Of a DNA stretch of 64,000 bases, positions 63,759 through 64,000 are shown piece by piece (the stretch's first letter is position 1; each line of letters opens with the position of its first letter). The notes under the pieces are model-generated. The model worked only from the letters and a program-made list of their open reading frames with translations, was not told the origin of the DNA and searched no databases. The translations under genes were made by a program, and so were the position numbers. This DNA is from JBBQVZ01 sp963695975 (GTDB taxonomy: Bacteria > Actinomycetota > UBA4738 > HRBIN12). The stretch is taken from the NCBI GenBank assembly GCA_963695975.1, contig CAVOIB010000004.1, positions 149,586-213,585 on the forward strand, written 5' to 3'.

Positions 63759-64000
63759 GGGCTCTCCGCCGCCGGTGGTGGGTGATCGTGGCGTCGGTCG
63801 TCGTTGCGAGCGTGGCGGCGTGGGTGACGACGGTCGCTTTGGGCTCAGCGAAGGTCGTCGCCCGACAGGCGACCTACCTCGCGACGACCACGCTCTGTGT
63901 ACACGGCGGCGCCGACCATCGGTCAAGAGGTGCCGATCCCGAGCTCCGAAACCTCGTGACCCTCGTAACCCTTCCGGAGGTCGTCTCGATCGCTGCACAC
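63737..64000 (+). CDS. Wzz/chain-length-determinant-like protein, 5' part
   Basis: The gene starts at GTG 63737 with AGGGGG about six bases upstream. It reads MEPVHYLRALRRRWWVIVAS and a first membrane helix (about 15-35), the typical N-terminus of Wzz/GumC polysaccharide co-polymerases. It continues past the window end. The frame is probably disturbed again near 63890-63905 and 63950: the other phase gives SVYTAAPTIGQEVPIPSSET, while LVTLVTLPEVVSIAA returns in the first frame. It fits the role of controlling the length of the glycan begun by the FlaA1/CapD-type dehydratase. Confidence 0.7.
   Translation, partial: MEPVHYLRALRRRWWVIVASVVVASVAAWVTTVALGSAKVVARQATYLATTTLCVHGGADHRSRGADPELRNLVTLVTLPEVVSIAAH

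Overview
The window is 64 kb of dense, very GC-rich bacterial chromosome. It looks like an uncultured actinomycete (phylum Actinomycetota). The grounds are GTG/TTG starts, stop/start overlaps, the block of phosphohexomutase, Trm112-like, SIS isomerase, PNP and adenosylhomocysteinase genes, a DUF222-HNH gene under an actinobacterial-type SOS box, ftsE-ftsX-smpB-ssrA, and large cyclase/AAA/TPR regulators. No genus can be named from the sequence alone. Many genes carry single-base indels, mostly +1, which suggests residual sequencing error in a draft or metagenomic assembly.

Layout: (1) 1-20163 is a housekeeping core. It holds sugar phosphate and SAH/purine salvage genes, comF, a structured RNA upstream of hpf (raiA-motif candidate), a NarL regulator, acetolactate synthase, secA, prfB with a programmed +1 frameshift, two envelope membrane proteins, ftsEX, smpB and tmRNA. 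(2) 20197-33613 is accessory. It starts with a cyclase C-terminal remnant directly behind ssrA, then a large cyclase-AAA-TPR gene, a broken hydrolase-cyclase, a VOC/aconitase-X operon, a phosphodiesterase-like enzyme, small membrane proteins, a GcvT-family protein, a cyclic-nucleotide-binding protein and a methyltransferase. (3) 33630-36947 holds two phytoene-desaturase-like FAD oxidoreductases behind a promoter flanked by a palindrome that recurs near the GcvT gene. (4) 37002-47300 has two more cyclase-AAA-TPR proteins around an SOS-regulated HNH gene, a methyltransferase, a membrane protein and an agmatinase. (5) 47341-51721 is the MoxR-DUF58-transglutaminase operon. (6) 51743-57184 carries a DUF2277 protein, a PLP decarboxylase, an Fpg/Nei glycosylase, toxin-antitoxin genes, a membrane protein and a secreted Asp-box protein. 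(7) 57191-64000 is a signalling and surface polysaccharide region: an XRE regulator, a histidine kinase with its response regulator, a second response regulator that heads an operon with two PqqD-like proteins, a FlaA1/CapD dehydratase, a LuxR protein and a Wzz-like protein running off the end.

The genes suggest two themes. One is translation quality control and hibernation: hpf with its leader RNA, prfB autoregulation, and smpB-ssrA. The other is nucleotide second-messenger signalling: three apparently intact class III cyclases with the catalytic residues present, two cyclase remnants and one stand-alone cNMP-binding protein within 27 kb. The most interesting non-coding signals are the structured RNA between comF and hpf, the prfB frameshift site, the LexA-type box lying exactly in a -35/-10 spacer, and a 13-bp palindrome (TGACYYCAGGTCA) at three promoters.
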